From Callorhinus ursinus (taxonomy: Eukaryota > Chordata > Mammalia > Carnivora > Otariidae): a stretch of 64,000 bases of DNA. The stretch is taken from NCBI RefSeq assembly GCF_003265705.1, contig NW_020313044.1, positions 4,785,399 to 4,849,398 of the forward strand, read 5' to 3'. Shown piece by piece: positions 34,400-44,699 of the stretch (position 1 is its first letter; every line of letters starts with the position of its first letter). The notes under the pieces were generated by a model that searched no databases, was not told the origin of the DNA, and saw only the letters and a list, made by a program, of their open reading frames with translations. Made by a program: the position numbers and the translations under genes.

Positions 34400-36279
34400 G
34401 GCGTCGCGGGGAGGGGTCTTGAAGCTGCGCTTACCAAAAATTAAGAAAACGTCAAATGTCCATAGCAAGGAAGGGCATTGTGGGGGTTGCTTGAATGAAT
34501 CTGGTTACATTCCTAAGACTGAATCTTCCTTGAGTGAGTACAGACCACCCCACCCCCACTCCACCATTTCTTGGGTGTGGACAGCGACAGGGCCTAGGCC
34601 TCTTCCATCTCCAGTACCCCCTGTCCCCGGGCCGATGCTGGCACCTCAGCTAGAGGCCGGGCTCTAGCCTCACAGCGCCGCTTACCCCCCGCCATACCCC
34701 AGTGTGATGTCCTCAGTGCCTTGGCGCCTGCCCGCCCTAGGCTGCCCAGACTAGCTGCTCCCCTCTGCACCCCTTTGCATTTCCCAACTCTCACGGGACG
34801 CGGGCCTGAGGAGCCTCTGTCCACCGAAGGCGACGGCCCTTTGCTGCAGTGGGAGCCTATCCCCACTCACCCCCATCAGCTACCCTCCGGGGAAGCGGGA
34901 ACTGCCCAGAATTAGCCAGGTGGATGGGTGGAGCCGGCCTAGCAGAGGATGCTGCGGGAGTGGCCTTGGGATTAAATAACAACAGGGTTCTGGAGCCGCA
35001 GAGGAAATGGAAATGGCCAGGGATCCTTTCTTTGCAGTTAATAATGCTGTGTGGGGTGGGGGGTATCGCATCAGCTCAGGCTGTTGAAAAGAAAAGCCCC
35101 CGCCATTAGGCCTGACTCCGGGAAGGCTGGGAGCCTTCACAACAGCCGCAGGCCCAGCTCCGCCCAGGAACGGAGGAGACTGTAGCCTGGGAGGGGAGGG
35201 GGGGGCGGAGGGGGGCAGGGGGGATGTGGATGGCTTTGATGCCTGAATAAGAGCTAGGCCAGGGCCTGAATCCCCGGTAAGTTTGTCTTGCTGGTGTTCT
35301 GGCTTGACCGCGAGGTTGTGAGCTGTCGTTTTCTTTCTACACCACGGAAGGACTGCGCTTGGCTGCCGAGGAGCCAATGAAAGGCTTCCAGTCCAGGTCA
35401 CAGGTCTGGCCTTGGGCTGGAGCTGGGTCTGGGGCTCTGGAGATGGGCCGTGAAGGGACATTTTGCAAACCCAGACCAGGACTCGGGGTCATAGAGTCTC
35501 AGTCTAAAATGTCTTCTTGCTACTCAGAGGTATTTTTGCAATGTGATTTACTTACTTAGCTCTTGGGGGCAGACCCCCCCCTCCCCTAGAGGACCACAGT
35601 CTTTCAAGGCTAAGACCTTAACTTAAAGCCAAAAGAAAAACTCTTTACTAGTACAGTTGTTTAGGATGACCTTTGCTGGTCTCATCATTCCCATTTGTCA
35701 GAGGTAGAAGGAAATTGAGGGCAAGAGTCCTAAACCTGCTCAATGGAAGATCTAGTAAATGTAGAGCTGATTTTCCAGATCTTTGCAACCTAACTCTCTC
35801 CTTTGCTACCACCCCTTCTTGGCATCACAAACACAAAACCTGTTTTTTTGTTAAGTCATTTAAGCACATTAAACAAGGGAAGTTGGAGTAGTAATTTTGC
35901 AGCCAGTGCTCACTCTGGGACTTGCTTGAACAATTAAAAGGATGGCAGTAAATACATCCTTCCTAAACTATCAAAGGAAAGCAAGATGGTGGTGGTAGTG
36001 TGTGTTTGCTGTCCTGTGTCCTTTATTTAGAGGAATTAGCCAAGAGACATATGGGGTTCCATTCCTGGTCTTTTCTCAGCTTTACTGAAGGATGAGATGA
36101 AGACACCACAGGCCTGGTGATATGGTGGAGAGAATGGAGGAGCCCCCAGGCCTGGGCTGGGTAGAGCCCCTGATTTGTAAGCAGAGTGTGATTCAGAGTG
36201 TCTGGGAGGTGAGTGAGGATTATATTCTGCCTCTACTTGGAACCTAAAGAGAGGTTTGGAGCAAGTGTTATGAGAAGTG
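34400..36279. other. Upstream flank of the SPRY4 promoter
   Basis: No repeat or coding frame was recognised. CCCCGGTAAGTTTG at 35274-35287 is a consensus splice donor on the plus strand and may belong to a divergent antisense transcript. GC content falls steadily from 34.4 to 35.6 kb. Confidence 0.4.
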
Positions 36280-36780
36280 TGTGCATGTGTTCATTCATGC
36301 ATGCATGCATTCACATATTCTGTTAGGAGCCTACCCTGACTCTGGGGACTCAGTGGTGAGAGACAGACGGTGTTCCCTGCCCTTGTGAAGCTCACCATCT
36401 TTTGAGGAGACAGACAGACCTCGCAATTTGAGGCTGTGCTAAGTGCTGGGAGGGGGTCTGTGTTGAGACCTGAAATCTGAGAAGCTGTGAGCCTGAGGGA
36501 GGTTGAGGAGACAGGTGGGGCTGAGGGAGCCTGGGTAGAAGCCCTGTGTGGGGCCTGGGAAAGGCCTGACGTGGAAGTGCTGATGGTAGGACTCTGCGGC
36601 CACAGCTTGGCAAACAAGGTGGAAGTTGGCCTGGTGAGGAGTTCAGATATTAACCTCTCAAGGGTTTCAAGCAGCGTCATGACACATTCTGGTTTGTGTT
36701 CTAAACCTCTGCAGCAGCCCAGAGGCTGGTGGCTGGGGGTGAGGGGACAGAGTGACAGGGGAATGCAGGATGTTTGCTCC
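36280..36780 (+). repeat. Ancient interspersed repeat, same family as at 7.2 kb
   Basis: CATGCATGCATTCACATATT, TCCCTGCCCTTGTGAAGCTC, TTTCAAGCAGCGTCATGACA and CCTCTGCAGCAGCCCAGAGG keep the family's internal order from start to late interior. Confidence 0.45.
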
Positions 36781-37270
36781 TGACAGGCTGATGGTACCAT
36801 ATTTGTTCTTTTGGATTGGGTGGCCAGTAGGCCTGTGCTTTTTTTTCTCTTCTACTTCATCTGACTTTGTTTACTCCTAAGGGGCTGTCTCCTGCCCAGG
36901 TATAACTTTTATGCCAGAGGCAGATCCTAATGGCCCTGTGTTCCTGCTTGTGCTAATTACAGTCCTCTCACCCCAGTTTCAATGTAAACATCTTCACCCC
37001 TACCAGATCATGGCCAGGGGAGGCGAGGGGGTTCACTTCTGGGCTTGGCCCTCTTGTTAAGCCCCTGGCCTTGCCAAGACCTGGAAGCTGAGTTAGTGGG
37101 CATCAGGAGAGGCAGGAATTCCAACTGAATGACAGACATTCATGGAACACTTACTGTGTGTTGTGCCTGCGCTCAGCATGTTTTCATATGGACTGTTGCT
37201 TTAAAAAGCTGTGTTCTGGGTCTTACTCTCCCTCTTTGTCAAATAAGAAATCAGAGGCTATGTTTTAATT
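36781..37270. other. Intergenic DNA, nothing recognised
   Basis: A short L2-like word (CATGGAACACTTACTGTGTG at 37140) is present. No other signal was seen. Confidence 0.35.
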
Positions 37271-37700
37271 ATTTAATTCCACCAAAAATTATTATGCACT
37301 TCCTGTGAGTCAGGCACAGTGCCAGGTGTTGGGGTTATAGTGATAAAAGGGAGACCAATTTTTGCCTTTATAGAGCTCTCAGTCAGTGGTAAGGGGGCCG
37401 GGGCAGGGTGGGGGCAGAGTGTGCTTTCCCCTATAATCTTCATCAGCGCCCTCATTCATTTCTTTGTTCACTTGACATTTCTCAACCTTATTGCACATAC
37501 TAAGCACTGGAAGCCAAGCCCTTCAACCCAAACAGATCACCTGCCTCCCCCGTAGTCAAGTAGGAGACATAAGACATTAAACAAACCATTGATCGAAGAC
37601 TGATTTAATTACAGTTAACATCAGTGATGCGATAGAGAGTGCAGAGAGCAAAGTAGGGGGACACAGCCTAGGGGCTCTGAAGAAGCTTCCCGGCAGCTCA
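37271..37700 (+). repeat. Ancient interspersed repeat, same family as at 7.2 kb
   Basis: TTATGCACTTCCTGTGAGTC, GTGCCAGGTGTTGGGGTTAT and TTTATAGAGCTCTCAGTCAG are the family opening. A second opening-type piece (TTGCACATACTAAGCACTGG) starts near 37440. Confidence 0.45.
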
Positions 37701-37939
37701 GATCTGCAGAATGCATTCTCTGCCAAGCTGGGCTCAGTGGCAGAAGGCTCAGAAGCGGAAAGAAGTCTCAAGGACTATTAGAGCAACTGAAGATAGCTCC
37801 GGGTACCCTAGTCCTTTGAGGAAGGGAGGGTATGTCAGGCCTGAGTTAGAGCTCTGTTCTGGCCCTAGCTCCTGGGCTTTCTGGCTCAGTGTGTTCATTT
37901 GTTTCAGCTTTGAAGGCTGGAGACCATGAAAGACAGATG

Positions 37940-38165
37940 TGCAGACACTCACCACAGACTGCTGAGTTCAGTCCCACCCTTACAAGCTCCCTAGCCTTGG
38001 ACAAGTGATCCAAACTTTATGTGCCTCAGTTTCCTCCTCTGCAATCTGAAAACTAATAGTAGCACTTACTGCAGAGGGTTGAGTGGAAACTGAATGGAAA
38101 AATGTACACAAAGCACTTAGAACAGCATCTGGCAAATTGTAAATGCCAAATATGCATTTAGGTCA
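37940..38165 (+). repeat. MIR copy
   Basis: CCTCAGTTTCCTCCTCTGCA, AGTAGCACTTACTGCAGAGG and TTAGAACAGCATCTGGCAAA are in MIR order, and the copy is nearly complete. Confidence 0.7.
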
Positions 38166-38499
38166 TTATTCACAATACCCGGCCATTTTGATGCAAGGAA
38201 TGAGTTAGAGTTTTAAGAGGAGTCCCTTTATGTGGGTGGATCAAAACCTCAGAAAGAGAAAAATAAACTGTAAACAAGGTTTTCATTGTTAATAAACAGT
38301 TAAAACAATACTGTGGCTGTAATCACTGCTTTAACTGGTACAATTTTGCAGGACGAAAGTTACGGTATTTTCAGCTGTTTGGCTGGGTATCTCAGACAGT
38401 TGACCCAAGAGTTGACTTTAACCATGGCCAATATAGATGCTTGAATTTCAGCGGTAGTGCACGTGTGATAGAAGGCTGAATGTATGCTAAATGATGATT

Positions 38500-38660
38500 C
38501 TGTTGTATCAAGCACTTGGTGACTTTGCATTTCTTAATCTCTTCAAGCCTCTATTGTAAAAAAGGGGATGATAGTTATAGTATCTGCTTCAGAGAGTTGT
38601 GAGCACTAAATGTGATGTTTTCCAAGTAACTTAGCTCAGAGCCAAGTGCACGTTTTTGTG
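38500..38660 (+). repeat. MIR copy
   Basis: AAGCCTCTATTGTAAAAAAG, GATGATAGTTATAGTATCTG and CTTCAGAGAGTTGTGAGCAC match the MIR middle and 3' half. Confidence 0.6.
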
Positions 38661-39149
38661 GTCCTCAAATTAATCTGTGTAACAGGAATATTTTAAAGAT
38701 TTTAACTTGGTTGTGATAATACAGCTCTCTAGCTTCCTTTGCCCCATTTTATCTCCAAGACCCTTGGTTTTCACTGTTTGCTGAGCAGGGCAGTGGAATG
38801 GTATGAAAAAGAAGCATTCCAGAAGACCTCACGTAATTCAAGAACAATTTCCTCATAGGGTGTGACTGTGAAGTCAGATTTGCATGCTATCAGTTTTGGC
38901 TACTGAGTCAAGATTTTTGTGAATATATTTCTGTGGCACAGTTCAGATTTGCCTTAGTTCAAATTCACATAAAATACAAGCACACTGTTCATTTCAGGAG
39001 TGGCAGCTAAATCTAAAGCAACCATTGAGAGCAGTGAACAGAAAGAGAAGGGAAAAAAAATGGCCAAGAGTAGCCCTCTTGGTCCTTGCTGGCAAATCAC
39101 AGAAATTCCCTAGTAACATTGAAAAATCAGGTGATATAGTGGTTGGCAA

Positions 39150-39320
39150 GGTCTGGCTTTAGAAATAAACAGTCTTAGACTTTGTCCAAAGTAAATGGAC
39201 ACTTAACTGTTGATGGATCTCAGGTGAGTTACTGATCCTTTCCGCCCTCAATCATATCTATATAATGGGCAGGATGATTCATTCCTACTCTGTAAAATGG
39301 TCCAGTAAATACCTCATAAA
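39150..39320 (+). repeat. MIR copy, diverged
   Basis: TCTCAGGTGAGTTACTGATC, TATCTATATAATGGGCAGGA and TACCTCATAAATGCC suggest a MIR 3' half. Confidence 0.5.
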
Positions 39321-39519
39321 TGCCTCTGTCCTTCATACAACAGAATGGGGACCCTGGGAAAACACAAGGATAAAGAATGGATGTCTAGACTTGGGGGGTC
39401 GGCAACTTTCTGGAGGCTCATCTTTCATCATGAGGGTGATGGGGGCTGTGTCCTTCTTTCTGACTTGACAGTTGTGCTTTGGGCCACCTTTTCTCCCCTG
39501 ACTTCCATTGATGCCACTT

Positions 39520-40070
39520 CTTTTGGTCATTTATTCGTTCACTCACTCATTCATTCAACACTTTCTAGGTTGCAGGTGCCATGCCAGGCCCTGAGGTTAC
39601 AACAGTAAAGAAGTTCTAGGAATCCCCTGTTCTAATAAAGCTTAGTCTAATGGTGGTGGCAGATTATCAGAAGTAAACACCCAAATAATAACAATATTAG
39701 ATGTTGGTAAAATCTACAAAGGGAGGGGCGCCTGGGTGGCTCAGTCCTTAAGCTTCTGCCTTTGGCTCAGGTCATGATCCCAGGGTCCCGAGATCGAGCC
39801 CCGCATCGGGCTCCCTGCTCCACGGGAAGCCTGCTTCTCCCTCTCCCATTCCCCCTGCTTGTGTTCCCTCTCTCGCTGTGTCTCTCTCTGTCAAATAAAT
39901 AAAATCTTTAAAAAAAAAAATCTACAAAGGGAATAACAAAGGGATGTGACAGCGACTGGGGGATGGAGCTGGCCCCTTTAGGGAGGTCAGGGAAAGCATC
40001 TCTGGGCCCTCTGAAGGCTGAAGAGCAAGAGCCATGGAATTGCTCAGCAAGGAGGGCACCCTGAGTGCAG
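39520..40070 (+). repeat. Ancient interspersed repeat interrupted by a SINE
   Basis: TTATTCGTTCACTCACTCAT, GGTGCCATGCCAGGCCCTGA and TCTAATAAAGCTTAGTCTAA form the family opening. The Can-SINE at 39725-39916 splits the copy. Confidence 0.5.
39725..39916 (+). repeat. Can-SINE, full length
   Basis: A 16-bp perfect duplication AAAATCTACAAAGGGA lies at 39709-39724 and 39917-39932. The body GTGTTCCCTCTCTCGCTGTG is of the recent arctoid subtype. It is the first Can-SINE after the 25-kb SINE-free zone. Confidence 0.95.
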
Positions 40071-40415
40071 AGAGTAGGGCAGGCGAGAACTGGTGTGTTT
40101 CAGGAATACTGACGCCTTGGGCCTTGGGGTGGAGTTGCTCATCTCTGCTCTAGGACATTCTGGCCTCCTCCAGCTGACTTGCATCACACCGGGGCTTGGC
40201 CCAGGCTCTGGACTCTGGAGTACACAGCCAAGTGCACCAGCCTCAGGCCCTGGGGAAGAATTTACAACCATCCTGAGCCTGTTTACCACCTGCCAAGGAA
40301 CCCTTGGAAGGCACAGGCTCTTTCTCAACAGATCTGTGTACAAAGCAATTCAACCGGATAGGATATTTTTTTCTTAAGTAATCTTTTTTTTTTTTTTTTA
40401 AAGTAGAACATATTA

Positions 40416-40727
40416 GGGGCACCTGGGTGGCTCAGTCGTTAAGCATCTGCCTTTGGCTCAGATCATGATCTCAGAGTCCTGGGATCGAGCCCAGCATCCA
40501 GCTCCCTGCTCAGCGGGAAGCCCGCTTCTCCCTCTCCCACTCCCCCTGCTGGTGTTCCCTCTCTCACTGTGTCTCTGTTAAATAAATAAAAATCTTTTAA
40601 AAAAAAGAAAAAATAGATAAAGATGTGGGGCTCGATCCCAGGACCCCGAGATCATGATCTGAGCCGAAGGCAGACGCTTAACAACTGAGCCACCCAGGCG
40701 TCCCACAAATAAAATCTTAAAAAAAAT
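40416..40727 (+). repeat. Composite Can-SINE with an inverted second head in its tail
   Basis: A plus-strand SINE (40416-40612) is followed by a reverse-complemented SINE head (40628-40704) and then by a plus-strand tail ACAAATAAAATCTTAAAAAA. The whole unit lies within one 15-bp duplication (40401-40415 and 40728-40742, one mismatch). Both heads share the unusual CAGATCATGATCTC in place of CAGGTCATGATCCC. Confidence 0.85.
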
Positions 40728-40739
40728 AAGTATAACATA

Positions 40740-41226
40740 TTAGTTGAACCACATGAAATTGCCGATATTCAGCCACTTTTCATGTACAAAGATGGCAATT
40801 TTGTGCAATTCAACATAAATTTCATGTGATTCAACATTCAGAAAACTGTATAAGTCAAGTGTACAACTCAGTGAATTTTCCCAAAATGAACACGACTGTG
40901 AAATTAGTGGACAGGTCAAGAAAGAAAACACTACCGGTGTTCTGGAAGCCACATTCATGCTCTTCCGATCCCTAACCACCACTATACCCCACCTCTACCC
41001 ACAACAGTAATCACTATCTTGACTTTTAGCACCATAGATTAATGTCTATTTTTTTGACCTTTCTATAAATGGAATTATATAGTAGATACTTTTTTGTGTG
41101 TGAGATTCTTCCATGTGGTTGCATGTAGTTGTAGTTTCTTTTTTATTGCTGTATACTATTCTGCTATATAATTGTATTGCAGTATATTTATTCATACTAT
41201 TTTTGATGGATATATATATATAGTTT
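40740..41226. repeat. L1M 3' UTR-type fragment
   Basis: CAGTGAATTTTCCCAAAATG, CACAACAGTAATCACTATCT and TTTCTATAAATGGAATTATA match ancient L1M tails. The block ends in (TA)n near 41211 and then the target of the next SINE. Confidence 0.7.
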
Positions 41227-41241
41227 CCAGTGTTTACTTTT

Positions 41242-41624
41242 TTTAAGATTTTATATTATTTTTATTTATTTATTTATTTGAGTTTTTATTGTTATGTTAA
41301 TCACCATATATTACATCATTAGTTTTTGATGCAGTGTTCCATGATTCATTGTTTGTTCATAACACCCAGTGCTCCATGCAGAACGTGCCCTCCTCAATAC
41401 CCATCACCAGGCTAACCCATCCCCCCACCCCCCTAGATTTTATATTATTTTTTGACATAGAGAGCACAAGCTGGGGGAAGGGGCAGAGGGAGAGGGACAA
41501 GCAGACTCCCCACTGAGTGCAGGCCCTGATGTGGGGCTTGATCCCAGGGCTCGATCCCAGGACCCTGAGATCATGACCTAAGCCGAAGTCAGATGCTTAA
41601 CTGACTGAGCCACTCAGATACCCC
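41242..41624 (-). repeat. Can-SINE split by an L1 piece
   Basis: A 16-bp duplication TCCAGTGTTTACTTTT lies at 41226-41241 and 41625-41640. The tail of the SINE is broken by the L1 piece at 41264-41434. The GATCCCAGGGCTC unit is partly duplicated (CTTGATCCCAGGGCTCGATC at 41538-41557). Confidence 0.92.
41264..41434. mobile_element. Carnivore L1 fragment nested in a Can-SINE
   Basis: CATATATTACATCATTAGTT, CCATGATTCATTGTTTGTTC and CAGTGCTCCATGCAGAACGT are the carnivore L1 segment I know from many carnivore loci. It is flanked by an 18-bp duplication of SINE tail sequence (41246-41263 and 41435-41452), so it inserted after the SINE. Confidence 0.8.
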
Positions 41625-41652
41625 TCCAGTGTTTACTTTTAAGAATACTGCT

Positions 41653-41779
41653 TCTTGGGGGCCCCTGGCTGGCTCAGTGCGTAGAGCATGTGACTCTTGA
41701 CCTCTCGGTCCTGAGTTCGAAGCCCACGTTGGGCATGGAGTCTACTCAAAAAGAATAAATAAATAAAAATTAAAAAAAA
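41653..41779 (+). repeat. Short Can-SINE
   Basis: A 12-bp duplication AAGAATACTGCT lies at 41641-41652 and 41780-41791. It has the tRNA-like body TCCTGAGTTCGAAGCCCACG and the tail AAATAAATAAAAATT. Confidence 0.9.
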
Positions 41780-41791
41780 AAGAATACTGCT

Positions 41792-41886
41792 GGCTCAGTT
41801 TGTGGAGCATGCGACTCATGAATTTGGGGTTGTGAGTTCAAGCCCCATGTTGGGTGTAGAGATTACTTAAAATCTTAAAAAAAAAA
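41792..41886 (+). repeat. Short Can-SINE, older neighbour in tandem
   Basis: GGCTCAGTTTGTGGAGCATG through TAGAGATTACTTAAAATCTT is a second short copy, 5' truncated. The following AAGAATGTTGCTTCTG is a diverged third copy of the same target, so two elements landed at one site. Confidence 0.85.
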
Positions 41887-42094
41887 GAATGTTGCTTCTG
41901 TTAATAGTTCTGTACGTGACTTTTATTGACCACATGTTTGTGTATCTGTCGATATACAGTGAGGACTGGCTTAGCTTTAGTGAGTACTTCCAGTTATCCC
42001 AGTGGTTATAGTAATTCACACTCTCTGTACTGCTTTAACATGTTTCTGCCTAGCTCTTGGGCCAGGTTCTATGCAAAGAATGAGTATAGGGGAG

Positions 42095-42300
42095 GGGCCC
42101 CTGGGTGGCACAGCTGTTTAAGAGTCTGACTCTTGGTTTCTGCTCAGGTTGTCGTGATCTCAGGGTTGTGAGATTGAGCCCCACATGGGGCTTTGTGCTC
42201 AGCATGGAGTCTGCTTGAGATTCTCTTTCCCCCTTCCCCTCCCACTCGTGCTCTCTCGTGCACGCTCTCTCTCTCCCTAAAATAAATAAATCTTAAAAAA
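42095..42300 (+). repeat. Can-SINE
   Basis: The copy is flanked by AAGAATGAGTATAGGGGAG and AAGAATGAATAGAGGGGAG, a duplication with two differences. The body has GTTGTCGTGATCTCAGGG and GCATGGAGTCTGCTTGAGAT, an older subtype. Confidence 0.92.
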
Positions 42301-42359
42301 AAGAATGAATAGAGGGGAGATAATCATGGCATGATTCATGGGATGAGTCTCAATCTGTG

Positions 42360-42500
42360 TAGTGATTAAGAGCACAAGTGGGTTCAATTGTTACTCAGCA
42401 CCTCTATTTACCTGCCATCTCTGTGACCTTGGGCAAGTCACCCAACATCACTAGGCCTTAAGTTCTTTATCTGTAAAATCAGTTAAGCATAGTAGTTCTT
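42360..42500 (+). repeat. MIR copy
   Basis: GATTAAGAGCACAAGTGGGT, TGACCTTGGGCAAGTCACCC and TTCTTTATCTGTAAAATCAG form a clear MIR tRNA-like part and core. Confidence 0.75.
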
Positions 42501-43066
42501 ATCTCGCAGGGTCTTTTACCTATTCCTTTACTTGAAAACCATTTGTGGAATGCCTCCTGTGTGCTGCTTTGTTCTGGACACTGAGAATTCAGGGGTGAAC
42601 AAGACAGCTGAGGCTTTGCCCTCATGGAATGTATGTTCTAGTTAGAGGAGGCAGATAATAATGAAGCAAATAATTAAGATAATTTCAGATAGTGATACTC
42701 TGTGGATGCTGTGGAGGCAGTAAAACAGGGTGCTCTGACCAAGCGATGGGGGGAGGGTCCTAGGGGATTCGGGGTGGTAGTGATTGAGCTGGGACCCAGA
42801 TGATCAGAAGAAGGCAGCTGTGGGTGGCTCTGAGGGAAGAGCACTCCGTGCAGAAGGGCCAACTGGTGCCAAGGCCATGAGGTAGGAACAAGTTTGGTGT
42901 ATGTGAGTTGCAGAAAGAAGGTTGATCCTGCTGGAGCTAACTGACTAATGGTGGGCAGTTTGGGGTACAGCAGCAGAAATAGGCAGGGGCCAGGTCATGT
43001 ACAGCCGTGAAGGCTGTGGTAAGGAGTTTGCGTTTTATTTATTTATTTTTTAATTTTTAAATTATT

Positions 43067-43270
43067 ATTATTATTTTTAAGATTTTATTTATTTATTTAT
43101 TTGACAGAGAGGGACACAGCGAGAGAGGGAACACAAGCAGGGGGAGCAGGAGAGGGAGAAGCAGGCTTCCCACGGAGCAGGGAGCCCGATGCGGGGCTCG
43201 ATCCCAGGACCCTGGGATCATGACCTGAGTGGAAGGCAGACGCTTAACGACTGAGCCACCCGGGCTCCCC
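43067..43270 (-). repeat. Can-SINE
   Basis: A 10-bp duplication TTAAATTATT lies at 43057-43066 and 43271-43280. Recent subtype with GGGAACACAAGCAGGGGGAG. Confidence 0.93.
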
Positions 43271-43280
43271 TTAAATTATT

Positions 43281-43488
43281 TTTTTAAAGATTTATCTGAG
43301 AGAGAGAGAGAGAGAGAGGGAGCGGTCAGTGAGGGGGAGGGACAGAGAGAGAGGGAGGGAGGATCCCAGGCAGAGTCTCTGCTGAGTGCCGAGCCCAATG
43401 CGGGGCTTGATCTCACGATTCTAAGGTCATGATTGAGCTGAAATCAAGAGTTGGACACTTAATAGACTGAGCCACCCTAGATGCCCCT
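43281..43488 (-). repeat. Can-SINE, older subtype
   Basis: A (GA)n start at 43298-43320, then GCAGAGTCTCTGCTGAGTGC and TAGACTGAGCCACCCTAGAT, is a diverged copy. It abuts the younger SINE on its left. Confidence 0.88.
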
Positions 43489-43504
43489 TATTTTTTTTTC
43501 TAAG

Positions 43505-43608
43505 TTTTTTCATTTTTAAGTAATCTCTGCACCCAACATGGGGCTCAAACTCACACAACCCCAAGATCAAGAGTTGCATACTCCACTGACTTGAGTCACA
43601 GGCACTCC
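43505..43608 (-). repeat. Short Can-SINE, diverged
   Basis: TTAAGTAATCTCTGCACCCA, ACATGGGGCTCAAACTCACA and TGACTTGAGTCACAGGCACT are a reverse short SINE. It is the third minus-strand SINE in a row within one ancient repeat. Confidence 0.8.
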
Positions 43609-43832
43609 GCATTTCATTCTAATATCAGTGGAAATCATTGAAGAGTCTTAAGCAGGAGACCACCATGAGCTAATTTACATGAAGATTAAAAGATTTTATA
43701 TATATGTATATCCTCATATGTGTATATCCTCAAGTTTATATATATATAAACTTAGCACAGAGTCTTAGTCTGGCATAGAGTGATATTTGGTAAATATTAG
43801 TAGCTGCTACTGCTATTATTATTATTGATACT

Positions 43833-44032
43833 CTTTTTTTTAAAGATTTTATTTATTTATTTGACAGAGCCATAGAGAGAGCACAGATAGGCAGAGCGGC
43901 AGGCAGAGGGAGAGGGAGAAGCAGGCTCTCCATGGAGCAGGGAGCCTGACGGGGGGGCTCGCTCCCAGGACCCTGGGATCATGACCTGAGCCTAAGGCAG
44001 CCGCTTAACCGACTGAGCCACCCAGGTGCCCC
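43833..44032 (-). repeat. Can-SINE
   Basis: A 13-bp duplication TATTATTGATACT lies at 43820-43832 and 44033-44045. GATAGGCAGAGCGGCAGGCA is a subtype shared only with the copy at 46761. Confidence 0.94.
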
Positions 44033-44059
44033 TATTATTGATACTTTTAAAGAATCTAA

Positions 44060-44480
44060 AAATTTTCATCCTCATTGAGGATCAGGAAGCCATTACCATC
44101 CATGTGTAAAGTCAACCAAATCAGGGAACAGGATTGTAAATTTTATTAATCAAAGGAACTGCTTTTTGTTGTCCCTTTCCCCAAATGGGAATTTTAAGGC
44201 AGAAGATTTTCTCTTTGGTCAGCAATTGTCTGAAGCCAACCAAACTCAACTCCTTTAGCCCCATTTTGACAAAATGCCCAGAGTTCAGTCACTTGGGTAC
44301 CATTGGCTGTGGCCCCATCCACCATTTAGGGCCCTTGGAAAGGCTCATGGTGGATTGTTAATCCATCTGCCTTTGCTCTGGGTCTAATGGGTCAAGAATG
44401 GGGAGGCGTTCCCTGTCTTCCACCTTGAGTGTCCACCAGGTTTACTGAGATCCCATCCACTGCCTTGGCTTGGAGGCTTT
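44060..44480. promoter_or_regulatory. Unique island between repeats, possible regulatory element
   Basis: Here 420 bases carry no repeat signature inside a very repeat-dense block. They include ATTAATCAAAGGAAC (TCF/LEF consensus ATCAAAG), TTTTTGTTGTCCC (SOX-like) and AATTGTCTG. Function is inferred from the words and the lack of insertions only. Confidence 0.25.
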
Positions 44481-44699
44481 CCTACCATGTTCTTGCCATA
44501 TAAACAACCTAGGGAGTGTTTTTATGTTCAGGAAAGGCCTTTGAAGGTGGCTGTGTTTAATTTTCTCTGACACAGAGAAAGAGCAAGTAAGTAATCTGTG
44601 AATGAATGAATGCAAATTGTGTGATGAAACTGGGGAAAACTTCTTAGGGTATGGAACACTTGTTTCTGGGCAAAGTGCCCTTCTCTTAGTGGGGATGTT

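Larger units (their letters stand above)
32870..34400. promoter_or_regulatory. SPRY4: CpG-island promoter of SPRY4
   Basis: The block is CpG-dense and GC-rich and covers exon 1, the start of intron 1 and the upstream flank. Within 33.87-34.12 kb are four copies of ATGAATGG and two NRF1-type palindromes, listed separately. A poly(T) run (34091-34110) interrupts it. On the plus strand a good donor (AGGAG followed by GTAAAG at 34190) suggests divergent transcription; human has an antisense lncRNA, SPRY4-AS1, leaving from this promoter. Confidence 0.8.
42530..43680 (+). repeat. Long ancient interspersed repeat split by three SINEs
   Basis: ATGCCTCCTGTGTGCTGCTT, CTGGACACTGAGAATTCAGG, GGCCAGGTCATGTACAGCCG and TAAGGAGTTTGCGTTTTATT are followed, beyond the SINEs, by GCATTTCATTCTAATATCAG and AAGCAGGAGACCACCATGAG. 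This is the family of 7.2 kb in the same internal order. Confidence 0.6.

Noticed and set aside
34880..35461. 193-codon minus-strand open frame
   Set aside because: Pro/Ser-rich chance frame in GC-rich promoter flank, with no domain and no support from splice sites.
36291..36800. 169-codon minus-strand frame
   Set aside because: It lies inside an ancient interspersed repeat and shows no known domain.
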